From NCBI RefSeq assembly GCF_965638725.1, contig NC_134950.1:15748101-15812100 (forward strand): 64,000 nucleotides of DNA. The letters run 5' to 3'. The notes under the pieces were generated by a model, which worked only from the letters and a program-made list of their open reading frames with translations, was not told the origin of the DNA and did no database searches. Shown here piece by piece: positions 49,566 through 62,500 of this stretch (within the stretch, counting starts at the first letter, position 1; each line of letters begins with the position of its first letter). A program made the translations under genes and the position numbers. Source of the DNA: Aptenodytes patagonicus. Taxonomy: Eukaryota; Chordata; Aves; Sphenisciformes; Spheniscidae.

Positions 49566-50016
49566 TGTCCAAGGAAGAGCAATGAAGCTGGTGAGGGGTC
49601 TGGAGAACAAGTCTTATGAGCAACGGCTGAGGGAACTGGGGTTGTTTAGCCTGGAGAAAAGGAGGCTGAGGGGAGACCTCATCGCTCTCTACAACTACCT
49701 GAAAGGAGGTTGTAGCAAGGTGGGTGTTGGTCTCTTCTCCCAAGTAACAAGCGATAGGACAAGAAGAAATGGCCTCAAGTTGCGCCAGGGGAGGTTTAGA
49801 TTGGACGTGAGGAAAAACTTCTTCCCCGAAAGGGTTGTCAAGCGTTGGAACAGGCTGCCCAGGGAAGTGGTTGAGTCCCCATCCCTGGAGATATTTAAAA
49901 GACGTGTAGATGTGGTGCTTAGGGACATGGTTTACTGGTGGACTTGGGTAGTGTTAGGTTTGCGGTTGGACTCGATAATCTTAAAGGTCTTTCCAACCTA
50001 AATGTTTCTATGATGC
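49566..50016 (+). mobile_element. CR1 LINE 3' end, plus orientation
   Basis: Sense-strand, 5'-truncated. The frame 49582-50001 codes for the end of ORF2: [76 protein letters not shown]. It ends with a decayed octamer tail (tttctatgatg). It is the only plus-strand CR1 in the EIF3H transcript seen here, so it can pair with the minus-strand copies at 32466 and 35936. Confidence 0.94.
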
Positions 50017-50235
50017 AGTTTTGCAGAGATGAAATAAAACCATCACTATATACAAAATGCCTAGGTTGTAACTTTTTGAGGCTTTGCTGATTGGCAGACA
50101 TAGGAGAACTGCTTGTTTGATAGCGTCTGTGTATTTGGTTTGGTCATGGATACTTAAGCATATTATTCAGCCTCTAACAATACTGTTTTTCTTGCCGAGT
50201 TTATCAGGTACTCAGCACTGCTGCTGAAAATAACT

Positions 50236-50253
50236 CCCCCCCCCCCCCCCCCC
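50236..50253. repeat. C18 homopolymer
   Basis: An unbroken run of 18 C on the sense strand, followed by a T-run, 220 bases after a CR1. Confidence 0.9.
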
Positions 50254-51699
50254 TTATTTTTTTTTAGTCTATAACAGGATAACAGGTAATGTTTAATGAT
50301 AAGGGTGACAATAGTTCTTAATTGGGATTTTCTTTGTTTCTCTTGTATGTTTTGGAGTTCTTCAGAGTAGGCAGGGTGAAGGGACATTTGATTAAGTCTC
50401 CTTTAAGAAAAAGGTTTCTGCAAAAGAACACCACCACTTTTTTTTTCCGTGTCCAAGATGGCTGCAAGAAGCAGCAGTGGGTTTAATTTCTATCAAGGGA
50501 GGGTTAGGTGAGTCACGAGGAGAAAGACTGTAAGGGTAGTGGTACGCTATGGTAGGTTGAGGGGAACTCTGGGGTGGTCTCAAAGGATACGTTAGCCAAA
50601 CGCTCGCTACAAACAATATGTAATGGGAGGAAACAGCTATCAAATGATTTTTAGCTCTGTCCGTATGATTTTGATATCCTATTTATCCTGAATTCAAAAG
50701 AGACTTTTAAATTACCAAAATCTATGCATTTCAACATCTGTAATGTGATCAACTTGTGTGGTAATATTTTCCATACACACACACACACCACCCTCCATAT
50801 GTAGAAGTTTTCATTTGTGAAGGGATTGATGTGAAGGTGGTTTGATTTCACTGAAAATATTTAGAGTTATGAAATGGAAAACTGGACTTTGTATGAAAGC
50901 ATCTCAAATGCTGTAATTCAAGTATCTCAGAATAGTATAAAGGAGAAATAATGTTTTACTTTTCATTATTTGGCATTTTACTCAATTGTATGTGTTGCAG
51001 TTTTTCCACTTTTGACACAGAGGAAGGTAGTTGATGTGAACATGGTAAACACAGTGTAATGTCCAAATGTCTTTGGGATCCAGTACGTGATAAAATGAGA
51101 ACATGTCATTTCGGGGGGGGGTGGTGGGAAATAGGGCAAATCCTCCCCACTTCTGATTTTTTTTTTCCTTGTTTCCAGATTACATTCAAAAGTTAAAGCC
51201 GCCTTATTTTTTTTTTTCTTGCAAAATCTAATTTTTCCTTGATATTTTTTAGGAATTTGAGTGTAAAATTTAAAGTTCATTATATGCAAGCAACTGTTTC
51301 ATTAAGCCATGTTTTCTCTTTCAGAACAAATAAAATTTAATTATTAAGCTAAATATTAGTTTTAATGTTGAAATTTTTTACATTCAAAGAAATGCAAAAA
51401 TTATCTTAGTTAAAATAGCAATAGGTCTGTATTTTCAGGTCACATGCATGCAGTGTATATATACCCTTCTTGCTTATTTCACATCTCCTTTCTTCAGAAG
51501 TTCTCATCATTGTGTCACTGTCCTTCAACTCGCTTTACAGTTTAAGGAAACCTCTTCAAACATGTGCCCATAGGAGATGCTGCCCTGACTTGTATGGACC
51601 TAAGTCCCGTAACTCCTGCCAGTTGTGCTTCTGTGATTAGCGAGGGCTCTGGCTGGTTTGTAGTTAGCGCTGCTGCATGGTCCTGAGCAGGCAGGGGTC

Positions 51700-51724
51700 C
51701 TGCTCACACAGTTTGTGTGAGCAG
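51700..51724. repeat. Perfect 11-bp hairpin with 3-base loop
   Basis: ctgctcacaca, loop gtt, then tgtgtgagcag: the arms are exact reverse complements. It lies in a GC-richer patch (about 51,580-51,850) of an otherwise AT-rich intron. Confidence 0.9.
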
Positions 51725-54700
51725 TTGTTCCAGCAAGATCTGTAGCTGAGCCCTTGTTTGTACGCTCGTGAACTGGAAAGTGCCATATAAATGAGGACAG
51801 ATCTGCGACTGCCTGTGGTTATCTGGACCTGGCCCACGTATTCGAGACACCTCCAAATATCTTACACAATGAGTCTATTTCTGCCTGGATCAGTTCTCAA
51901 ACATGGTACTACGCTTAATGTTAAAAAGGTATTGGCCAAATAAAGCAAGTGGTAGCGGTCAATTTTTATATTTGTCAAAGCATAATATTAATGTACACTC
52001 CCAATCCCCATTAACTTTTTTTAAAGTTAGCTAAAAGAGTGATACAACTTCCATGATACTCTTACGGCTTTCTCCCAAATGTGTGTGTTTAAGTATGGAA
52101 ACTAGTTGATCAAATGATTTTTTTATTGTAAATTTGGATAAAAATTGTGGTAACACAATTAACAGCACACTTTTGTATAAGCTGTTGTTAGGAAACATGC
52201 TGCTGAATTCTGGGCCTTCAGCTCAGATGGACACTTTTGTTTTAGTTTCCTAGTAAGGTCTTGCAGATCTTTGGCTCAGATAAAGGCCCATCCCCATTTT
52301 TTTAAAAAATTACAGGAAACTGTTACAGGAATAAAGTAATACAACTTCCACTCTCATGAAAGATCACTGTCGTATCTTGATAAAAACGAGATCACTGTTC
52401 TGTTTTTTTCAAGAAATGGCTAAAAGTGTTAAGAGAATTGTAGATGTGGTTGAATAACTAAAGCTTTCACTGAAGTTGTTTGCTAATACTAACTGTATTT
52501 TGTCTATAAATCCATTCAAACTCTTACAAGTTAATAAAAAAACCCATTTTTATTATGTAGGAATAGAATTAATATATCGTGACATGAGCAACATAATTGA
52601 TCAGGTGTTTTTAAACACTTCAGCAGTCTTTTAATTTAAAAAGTATTAAACACTTAGAAGTGCCGTTGGTATTTTTCTTCCCAGAATACTTTTCTTCTCC
52701 AGTCAGTACTTCTGTAAATGTATATGCATGCTTCTTTTTGTCTCTGTGTAGCAGAAAGGTGTATAGCGCACTGAACATCTATAAAACGCTATTGCTGTTG
52801 GCTCTCTGAAAAGGGAAAAATATTCAAAAGAGACTTGGAAGAAAAGAATGGAAAGGGACCTTGGTTTCAGGCCTGGGGAACTGCAAAGCACTTCTGAGCT
52901 GCTGGAAGAGAGAGAAAAAAAAAAGGCTTTGTTTATACTAGTAAATCATAACTAGAAGCTATAGCGAATGCAGAACAAAAGTGGGTTTAGCCAGTGTTGT
53001 GTAACTTTGATCATCATTATGGTTTGTTTTGCATTTCCTTCGTAGTGTCCCACCAGGCTGTCTTTGAATCGGCTTTGTTGTCATCGTGTCATCCACACAT
53101 GCAGACTCTGAAACTGCTGTTCTTCCATCCTATCTGGAACCTTGCAAATGCTGTATTTTCTTTAACTTTCTAAAGTGTTTTGCTTTTTCTTCCGTCTTTT
53201 GTATGGAATATCACTTTATGGTAAATTAATATTTACTGTCACCTCTTTTCTAAAGTCTCTCCCATCCAGATTATGGCATTAGGGTAACAGTTGATTTACG
53301 ACTATTTTCGTCTCTCTCCTTGATCTTTCCCTTTCCTTCCCCCAGCTTGTCCTGCTAACATAGAGCAGATCTGCCCTTGCTTGCACCGCTGCTCTTTTTC
53401 CCCTGCACTTCCTGCTTTGAAACCTTTTCTCTACTTGATCCTCTGACCTGCAGACCGGGCTGATAAAAGCGCAATCTCTTTGCTGTGCCGTCCTTTTTGC
53501 TACGTCTGCTGGATCCCTATCACCAGTGAATCATGACTGCGAATTTTCCAGTGTTTATGTTACTGCATCCTCCAAAATTAAGATGGTTTTATTTAGAGGG
53601 AAATCTTAATCTAATATATTATTTGAATAACATTATGAGGAATGAAGTGTAAGTGTTAAAACTGGTTATAGACCCGATGCACGTTTTGAAAAGTATGCAA
53701 TTAAAAGTTAAATTTACAAAGATGGCTAGTGATCCTTTTGCTCCTCCTACGCTACAGCTTTTATGCAAGTTAGATGGTATCTGGCAACATATCTGTTACA
53801 TGCAGCTGACAGAAGTTTCATGGATCTCCTAGTACTGCAGCCAAAAACTCGATGTCTGTATGCAGCTTGCAGGCTGTGTATTTGGGCAGTCTACCTGAAG
53901 CTGCAGATGTCTTGAACCAAACGCCCTGTTTTATGCAGGAAAGTGTAGGTAGCTGAACCACAAAAGTGCACTGTGTCTAAGATGTCTGCTGCGGGGAACC
54001 CAGCCAACGTATGTAGTGGAGAGTTTAAATGGTTGTAAAGCTGCCAACACTAGGTAGAAGGTGGGATAAGAGAATGATTTGTACCTAGAGTGTGAGATTA
54101 ATACCCTGCACTTGCATAGCACCTTTCATTTGAGGATCTTGGCACACTTTATGATCAGTTAATTGCCTCATAACCTCTCTGTGAGGTAAACTATCACTAG
54201 TTTACAGTTAAAAGAAACTGATTCATAGAAGACTTTAAGTAACTTCTTCGGGATGCCTGGGTAGTTGTGGGAGAAACCTGTGAAGTTTGTCTCATGCTAA
54301 TTTTGGAATGTCTAACATCACAACACTTAATTTCCCTCAACAAAAGGCACTAACTGATTCTCGCTCTTTCTTGCTCCTCCATCTCTTCAGTTGTGTGGGT
54401 TCCTTTCCTGTGTTTTTTTTGCCCTGTGGGCCTTTGAACTGTGGTCTTACAGGTGGCAGCTGTAGGGAACTGTTGGAATGGGAAGCGAAGTGCTCTTTTA
54501 ACTGTGAGTTATAAGCACTGCAACTTGTCTGTCTTTTTTAGATGCTGAAGAGCAGAGTCTTACCATGAAAAGAATTGAAGTCTTTTGACTTTCTTCCCAT
54601 TCTCCTCAACATACAGCTGTCCTAAAGCTTCTCCCTATGTTCCCTATTGTTCTTGTCACTTAGAGAAATCATAAACCGGTAATCCTTTAGTGCCCGAGTT

Positions 54701-57282
54701 ACCATGCTCATTCGCTAATGTGTGTATTGCTGGTGATGGTCTAGCAATGCTAGGTGAGCTAGACATTACTAACTAGTAATGCTCAGTTAAGGCATGGCTT
54801 TGTCTCTGTTAGAACTTACAAGCGTTAAATAAAATTGCATTTCGGTTTTAGTGTATGAATGCACCTCTCTGTGGCCCAAAGAAAACTTTCACAGTTAGTT
54901 TATTCCTAATTAGCCTTTTTCACGTTAGGAATAAAATAATCAGAACTATCTTTTTAATTGTTTTAATCATGTCTGTATAAAATTCCTGCTTGTCTATGCT
55001 TGCTAAAAAGACAGGAGTAAGTAGAATTTAATATGTGCCAGGAAAGGATACATTGCGTATTCGGTTGAAGAGGTGTTGGAATATGAAAATTAAATTTATC
55101 TTTTAGGGAAACAGTGCTACAGGCTGCATCCTTCGTAGTAGTATATATATAAAAAGCTATCTTTAGAAAGGCCACTGAGAGTAGTAATTCTTAAGATAGA
55201 AAAGTACTTCAAATTTTTTTGGAACTATGACAATTTATATTCTGATTTGAAGTACACATGGATAAAAATGGACGCTGCCTACACCCCCCCACCCCCTCCA
55301 ACTTAATGAAACGTGATTTTCTTGTTACATGTACCAGTTCTTGTTAGTAGTGACTTTCTTCTGGTTTTAAGACACTGGACAGTGAGAGGTGGTGAAAGAA
55401 AGCTGGTATTAGCCATGTGCTCAGTAAGCAAAACACGTTTTTTTGACCTTGGCTTTGGAGATGAAAAAGAAAAAAAGTAAACAGAACTTTCCCTTAAGAT
55501 ACTGCAGACTTGACAAGACTGATAATTGTTTTTAATCTTTCATTTCAGCTGCTGTTGCCTCACAAGAGAAGGTATTTTTTCTTCTGCTTCTTAATAGGCA
55601 GTAACGCGTCTCATGCTACAAGGCAAAATCGTAAGGTCAAGTATTCAAGATAGACAAAATTTTTGTTACTTACATATTTTTTTTACCCCAAACCTACTGT
55701 TTAATTGCTCTACTTTTCTGATCTGCATCTCATTTAGCAAAGCTATACAGTACTTCTTCCTTAAAATAAGAGCAACTATAGCTGAACATAATTTAACTAG
55801 TTTCTTAGAGAGATATTTTGACAGATGTACAAAGCTTGTCTCTGTTACAGGAGGCAATTTTAGAAGCTTTTTAGATGGCCCAAGGATGACTGTTGTGATG
55901 GGAAAGGTAATGGATTGTTTCCAGGGAGAAAACTTACCAGCTTTAAGTTCAAAAAACAAGTTGAGTGGTTTTGAGCTAGATGCATCTGCTGATGCTGTTT
56001 TTAAAAATGATGCTTTTACTCCTGTAATGTATTGCGTACACGTAATATTAACCAGCTTACTCTAGCTTATCATCCTAACTCCAGGAAAGTTAATTAGGGT
56101 CACGTTAGGTATGTTACAAATTTCAGAGGTTCATACTGGTAAGTGTTCAAACTTGCACGATAGATAGCTGAGCAGGATTAATCCCTTGTCTTGTAAGTAT
56201 ACCTGCAAACCTTTTGACCATGGCTGTTTCCTTCTAGTGTTTAATGGTACTTGTTGTGCTTTTGGGATGTAATTAAAGAGCAGGCATTAGTGGACTACCT
56301 GTTGCTGTAGCCTCAGTAAAAGTTATGGTCATCTTGAAGAAAAACAAATGCCTTTGGTTGTTTTTCTCTTCTGCGTAGTACAAGATGTATGGTGTTGTGC
56401 GGTTGTTATTTGTTTATGTGCTCCTTCTGCGTGGGGTTTCTCTCCCGACGGACTTGCATGCGTTTTTCATTGTTGAAATTGTGCTAATGCATCGCCCATT
56501 TTCAGTGCTCAGTTAATTTGTCACACAAAAGATAACTGACTCTGCTGGCCATAAAATTTGTTTTATTGCCAATACATTTAAACACTTCTGATTAACTTTT
56601 ATTGGGGTCATTTTATTAAATTTGATGCCTGCGAGTATCATGCTGAGGTAAAGATTGCTACTTCAGATGCCACAAATTTTATTAAATTGTTGTCCGAGAG
56701 TATGGTGTTTCTTTGTTCCTGGCCTGGACATCAAGTTGATTTGAAATCTGGCAAAAGAATGTGTTGTTTCCTTCTTTTAAGTTGGTATCATGCTAAGTAG
56801 TAGGGCCTCCCAAACGCTTTACACAATTATTTTTAAAACATGCAGAAAACCCCAGAAATATGAAGAGACTTCTTTTTAAAAGCTTGGATGGCTCATTTGA
56901 AGGACAGATTTATTTGTTTTGCCTCTTCTACAAAAGCATTCACAAAATAATAATGCCCAAGAAAATGTAACTCTTTGCAGGTAGAGTTTTATTGTCTTTA
57001 CAGAAAATAATCCAGCTGACCTATTTGAAACACATATTTGCTGTTTCCCTTCACAGTGGGCTAGAAATGAAGTTTTTAGTATTTAATGGTTCAGCCCCGG
57101 AGGAGATTTTTTCTTTTTTTTTTTTTTTCCCCCCTAACTGAACTGCCTACTTTCAGTGCAAGTTAATTAGATTTTACTCCCAAGAAGAGTAAGACAGTAG
57201 TAGTCTCACTGCAGCTCAATATTGATTTGAAGATTACATTTTATTAATTTATACTTAAATAATGAAAATGTATTTATTTTTA

Positions 57283-57317
57283 AAGAAACATTGCTGTTAG
57301 AAGTAGATGCTTGTATG
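57283..57317. repeat. Dispersed duplicate, copy A
   Basis: The 35 bases starting aagaaacattgctgttagaa and ending tgcttgtatg recur at 58756-58791 with one extra T as the only difference. The flanks on both sides are AT-rich and only vaguely alike. The family is not recognised. Confidence 0.85.
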
Positions 57318-57677
57318 TTTATTGATAATAAATAAATTTTATATAACGTAATGGAGACTATATCATGAAGACTTTATGTGGTAATTAATTGATATCATAG
57401 CAGTCAAACAGTATTACAAGTCCATTCTGCTGAGAAATAGAGACGTGCCAAAGAGTTACATACTGGGACTTGAACAGGCCAAGTAGGTTATTAATTTTAA
57501 GTAGTAAATGGGCTACTAGGTAATGTTTACCTACAATTTATACTGGGAAAAAGAATGTCTTTAATAGGCTTTTGGAGAAAATTTTAGATGGATTAGCCCT
57601 GGTCCCCAGCGGTAAAAAGAAAGGCAAAGAAGGATTGGGAAAACATACCAGAGAGTAATGCTTAAGAGAAATGCAGA

Positions 57678-57737
57678 AGATGATAGCTTACTACTTTTAT
57701 GTTTACAAGATGATAATTTACTACTTTTGTATTTACT
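57678..57737. repeat. 30-bp imperfect tandem duplication
   Basis: Two adjacent 30-base units start agatgata and share ttactactttt; I count 25 of 30 positions identical. Confidence 0.8.
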
Positions 57738-58755
57738 CAGTGAGAGTTGCCTAAGTAAACAGGCAAAGCTTAAGCAGCAGGGACAATGGAAAGAAATATG
57801 GGCTAAGAGAGAGATCACAGCAATAAGAAGTGGAGAGAGAGGAGAGGAGAATTTATACCTGAAGAAATAATGTATTTACTGTGGTGTGAGTTGTAATTTG
57901 GTGTTACTGGGAGTGAAATGGTGATGGGAAGTAGAAGTTATAAGGCAAAGTATTGGTCTTTCTTTTTGAGCATAGTCTCTCTTTTCATAAAGATAAGGCT
58001 AAAATGGGTAAGTTTGTTTCCTACATTATAAAAATTGAAGGATTTGATTCAATGCATAAAAACAGCATTTGAGAAATTTGATGAACTGTGTGCTAAGTGA
58101 TTATTTTACCTCCACGAGAGACCCTGAGGATGTGCGAGTTTTTGACACTGAGGGAAATGTGTAATTCTTTAAAATAACTCCTGCTGCTAACCTAAGTAAA
58201 GAGAGAACTTTCGTATGGAAACCTAATATATGCGTTCCCTAATATATGCAGATACGGTGTTTCATGTAGGCTTTTCTGTGGCTCCCAGTAACACAATTGC
58301 TGAACATCTGACAGCAATGAATGTATTTCACCATAAATTGGCACTAATCTGTGCTTTGGATGAGAAGAGGATAGTAATCTTTTGCCTGATGTCACCTAAT
58401 CTGATTTTCAGTTCTTCAGTTACATAAACACTACAAAATCAAAATGTGGGCATCTGTTCTAGAACATTTGGTGATTTCTTTTTTAATAGTAATTTCTATT
58501 TTCAGTTTGCATCTTCTGTTAAAAAAGATTTTTTTTTTTTTTTTCTTTTTTCCCCCTCAGGCTTTCATGGACTAGTCCTCTCCTTTCATATTAAACCAAG
58601 GCTTTCCTTTTCTAAAAATGAAGGCAATAGCTGTGAAATGTCTAATTTCTTGAGCATTAAGTAGGTCTTCATGTGAAGAGCTAAAGCATACCAGCCCTCT
58701 CGCTTTTTTTCAGAGGAACATGCTTTCTTTAAAAATAAGTACTTTTTCATTATTT

Positions 58756-58791
58756 AAGAAACATTGCTGTTAGAAGTAGATGCTTTGTATG
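58756..58791. repeat. Dispersed duplicate, copy B
   Basis: Second copy of the 35-base segment at 57283-57317, same direction, 36 bases because of one extra T (tgctttgtatg). Confidence 0.85.
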
Positions 58792-59572
58792 CTTTTTAAA
58801 AATTACTAAAAATACTTTATCATTGTGTGCTCCATCATGTTAGACGGTATTTCATGATAAACACGTATAAGGTACAGATTACAAAAACTTAGTGTACTGT
58901 ATAGATGTTACGGAAGGTGATCTGTCTATGTACTAAGAAAGATGTTTGCTTCTACTCAACAAAACCAGATTATTTTCTTAAGCAAGAGAGCTGTTTATAC
59001 AAAATATTGTCACTTCAGGATACATACGAAGTTAATGACTAGATGAATCTGTTTGAGGTGCCATCAGATGGTGGTATGCTTTTTTGGCACACCATACTTA
59101 CTAGTATTCTGATGTTTCAGGCCAGATTTTATTTTAAACATAATTTATCTGAAAACTGGGCATGTAAATAGTGCTCTCCCTCCTCCCCAACAGAAACATG
59201 CTTTTTAAAAATTTTGTCTGAGATGTTTAACTATGTCATTGTAAAACCAACTGGAGAACAAGACCTGAACAGATATGAGAGTCACAGTATTTGAAGTTTG
59301 CTCTGTCTGCTGTTTTTTGTAGGAACATTTTTTCTTTACAAGTAAGAAGAAAATAAATTGCAGTAAATTACTATAGCTGGATGGCCTTCATGGAAGTTGA
59401 AAAAGAAAGAAAAACAGCTGACTTGCTAATAGATTGTATAATTTGTTATTGAAAAAAAGGATACTTCACAGCTATTAGAAGACAGTGGACAATATTATAA
59501 CCAGCTAGAGGAAAATGGGTTGTAAGTCATTCCAAAATAAATAAAGCTTGTGGTTCTTACTGTGATACTGAA

Positions 59573-59583
59573 GGGGGGGGGGG
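59573..59583. repeat. G11 homopolymer
   Basis: A run of 11 G on the sense strand, one of few G-runs in the intron against many C-runs. Confidence 0.9.
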
Positions 59584-62500
59584 AGTAAAATCTTTAGAAA
59601 TATTTTAATGTGTTGTTTTTCTAAGTGTAATTCATTAATGACTCCTAAGTTGGTTTTTTTCCATGTAATTTGTATAAGTCAGTTATGACTGATGCGTGTG
59701 TGTGGGGGAAACCACCAACAAATTTTCAGTTATTTTGTATAAAATTCCACAGAAGATGATGAACAAAGTCTGGTAACTGCACTGTTCCTTGCAGTGGGCA
59801 GATTGAAGCAGGATTTTTAAGCATTTCTTTAGAATAAGATAGCTACTTACCCAGTTCTGAAAATTTTACTAGTCAGTTAATTGGGGGAAAGGCCACTGAC
59901 AAATTGAGTTGACCCTAATCTAGTCACACTCAACACTTAATGCTGTGGACAGAAGGAATCCTACTGTTTTTCAGACTCCTTTTTTGACTTTCTCAAGCTA
60001 CATGAAAGTAACATGTAGGTTTTTCTGGTAGTTCTAGTCTTTTGGGTGCCTTGGTAGCTACAGCTGCGGTGGAAGTGGTGGGCAATTGCAGACAAAGGGA
60101 GCAGTTTACAAAGGTGGAGGAAGGATGGGATAGTAGCTTGTGAATGTCCCTTGACAATATCTGAGAGGCCAAATTTATTCTATCGAGACGGATGTCCCTA
60201 GGCTCGCTTTTCATTTATGAGAGGGAGAAGCTCAAAGAGAGTAGCTAATTTGGTGGCAGGGTAGATCTCAACTGACATTTCACCCCAGAATGAGAAGGTG
60301 AGTATCTGTGATCTGGCCATAATAAAGGCACATCACTGAACGGAATTAAGTAACAAATGGTAAAAACAAATATTTAAAGCAATGCATAACTCACCTGTTA
60401 AATGTTGAAAGTGTTTACTGAAGGAGATGATAATTTTTCATTCCAAGTTTATAAGGCAGTACTATATTACACCCTCATAGAAACATGCAAGTGAAGAGAG
60501 GATAAGGTGAGATATCTTGTATTTTATTAGAGACAGGAATTACTTTTCAAAGTATAACAAACTTTCAGTGTAACACCATTTGTTTTAAAATAAGGTACTA
60601 GCTTTTAATCAAGTTTTTCCTGTGCTTTAGCTGATACGTTTTGATTATTTTGCAAAACCCCTTGAGTTCTTTGCGTAAGCACATTTTAAACTGTAATTGC
60701 ACTTAATGTTCTGGTGAGATGGAGGGGACTGTATCAGTGAGGTGGTTTTTTTTTAATTATATACTGAAACAGTTTTTAAAAAATATTCTACTATTTGTGT
60801 CCTTACGGTTCCTCAGCCTTCCTAGTATCCAGTTTACTGAACTGTCTCCGTTCAAACATAAGCATGTTTTCTTGGCTGTTTCTTACCTGCCTAAAAGCTG
60901 GGTATCTCAGAGGATTTTTAGTCATTCATAAACTGCTCACTATTTTCTCACAAAATTCGGTCTTTTTCCTGTAAATTACATTTAAGTGACTCAGAAGTTG
61001 TAAATGGGTCCTTCAGTTTCTAAGTGTATAGGAAAGTGTCCTCCTGCCTGCAACATCCATTCGATGGTGTAGCAGTTAAAACCTATATTAGAAAGGTGGG
61101 CCCAAAGGGGCTGCTATACGTTTGCTTATTTGTGTTAAGATATTTGTCAAACCAAAATGTGGTCACATTGCATTTGTGTGATGCACCAACTGCCATGTTT
61201 CCCTGCTTGCAAGTGTTAGCAACTTGAGCATGGGTATTAAAATAGAACTGATAAATTAGTAGACTTCTATCAAGCTTGCTTAAGCATCCTGACAGAGGAG
61301 TGGTTTCTCAAAGAATAATGAGAAGGATTTGCAGCTGGTTTTGGACAACCCTTCATAAGCAAAAAGGGCAGTGTTTGTGCTTTTCTTCATAAGTTTAGTT
61401 GAAATACTGCAAAAAGTTAATGGGTATGGGGTGTGGGAATAGCAAAAAAGAAATGAGCCTTTATTTCAGTATTGAATGAGAATTTACATGCAGAAAATGG
61501 AAAGGCAGAGAAAAGCCTTAAAAGCGGAGAGATCAACTTACATTTGCTGTAACTATAACATCCCTTCTGCTCCAGTCTTCTTTGTACTGTATTAGAGTGT
61601 ATTAAAGCAGTTGTATAGGAGAACTGTCTGTATCAGCTTTGTGAATTGATATGAAGAAATTATTAGTATACTGTCAAAACCAAAGGAAAGCAAATGTCAG
61701 ATTTATAATCAAGAAAATATCAAGAGACTGGATCATTTAATTACCCATTTGTTGTTCCTGTACATAGGAATGGCTGTGTTTTAAGTTGCGATTGACTTCT
61801 CTTAAGGATGGGTCTAAGATAGAACTTGAGAGGATCCCCACGTGCTGACTGTAAGCAGTATATTTAGTGAGCTTTACATATCGATAAAAGCGGATGTATT
61901 CCAAGGTGGGATTTTTCATGTAAAGTAAAGCTTGCTTGGATTGACAAGAAAATGAACCATAGGGAATGCCAAACTAAGGAAGAAGGCCAGCTGGGAAGAA
62001 GAAGAAAATATATTGGCTAGTTTTTATCAGCTGTCCCATTTAGAGAGGAAATTGAGAGGTTTTGATAAATGGAGGAAAAGGTGATTCAGACTGTTGGTAT
62101 AAAGCCTGAGCTGGTGAAGTAGCGTTCATTCAATAGGAAGATGCTCAAGGGTGTCACTTCTCTAGAAAGGGCATGGAGGTATTAGCTGGTGCTATGGGAA
62201 AACTCATGCTGTTGTGATATAATCTGAAGGATCAAACTTAATTTGGGGACTTGATCCTGCATTTGCTGCAAAATTAAACATATGCTTCAATCCTTTTCAT
62301 GGTTCTGCTATTTTTCCAGTCTCCCAAGAATAGAAATCTCTATTCTCTCGCTTTCTCACAAGAAATGCAATTCACAGTTGGAGTTTGAATAATATTCTTT
62401 GTGATTCATCTTGTCTATATAGAGTTCTGCAGAGGGGAAGACGTTTTCTTTGATGGTTCCTGTCTTGACTTATTTCATGTAGTTGTTAATTGGTCAGAGT

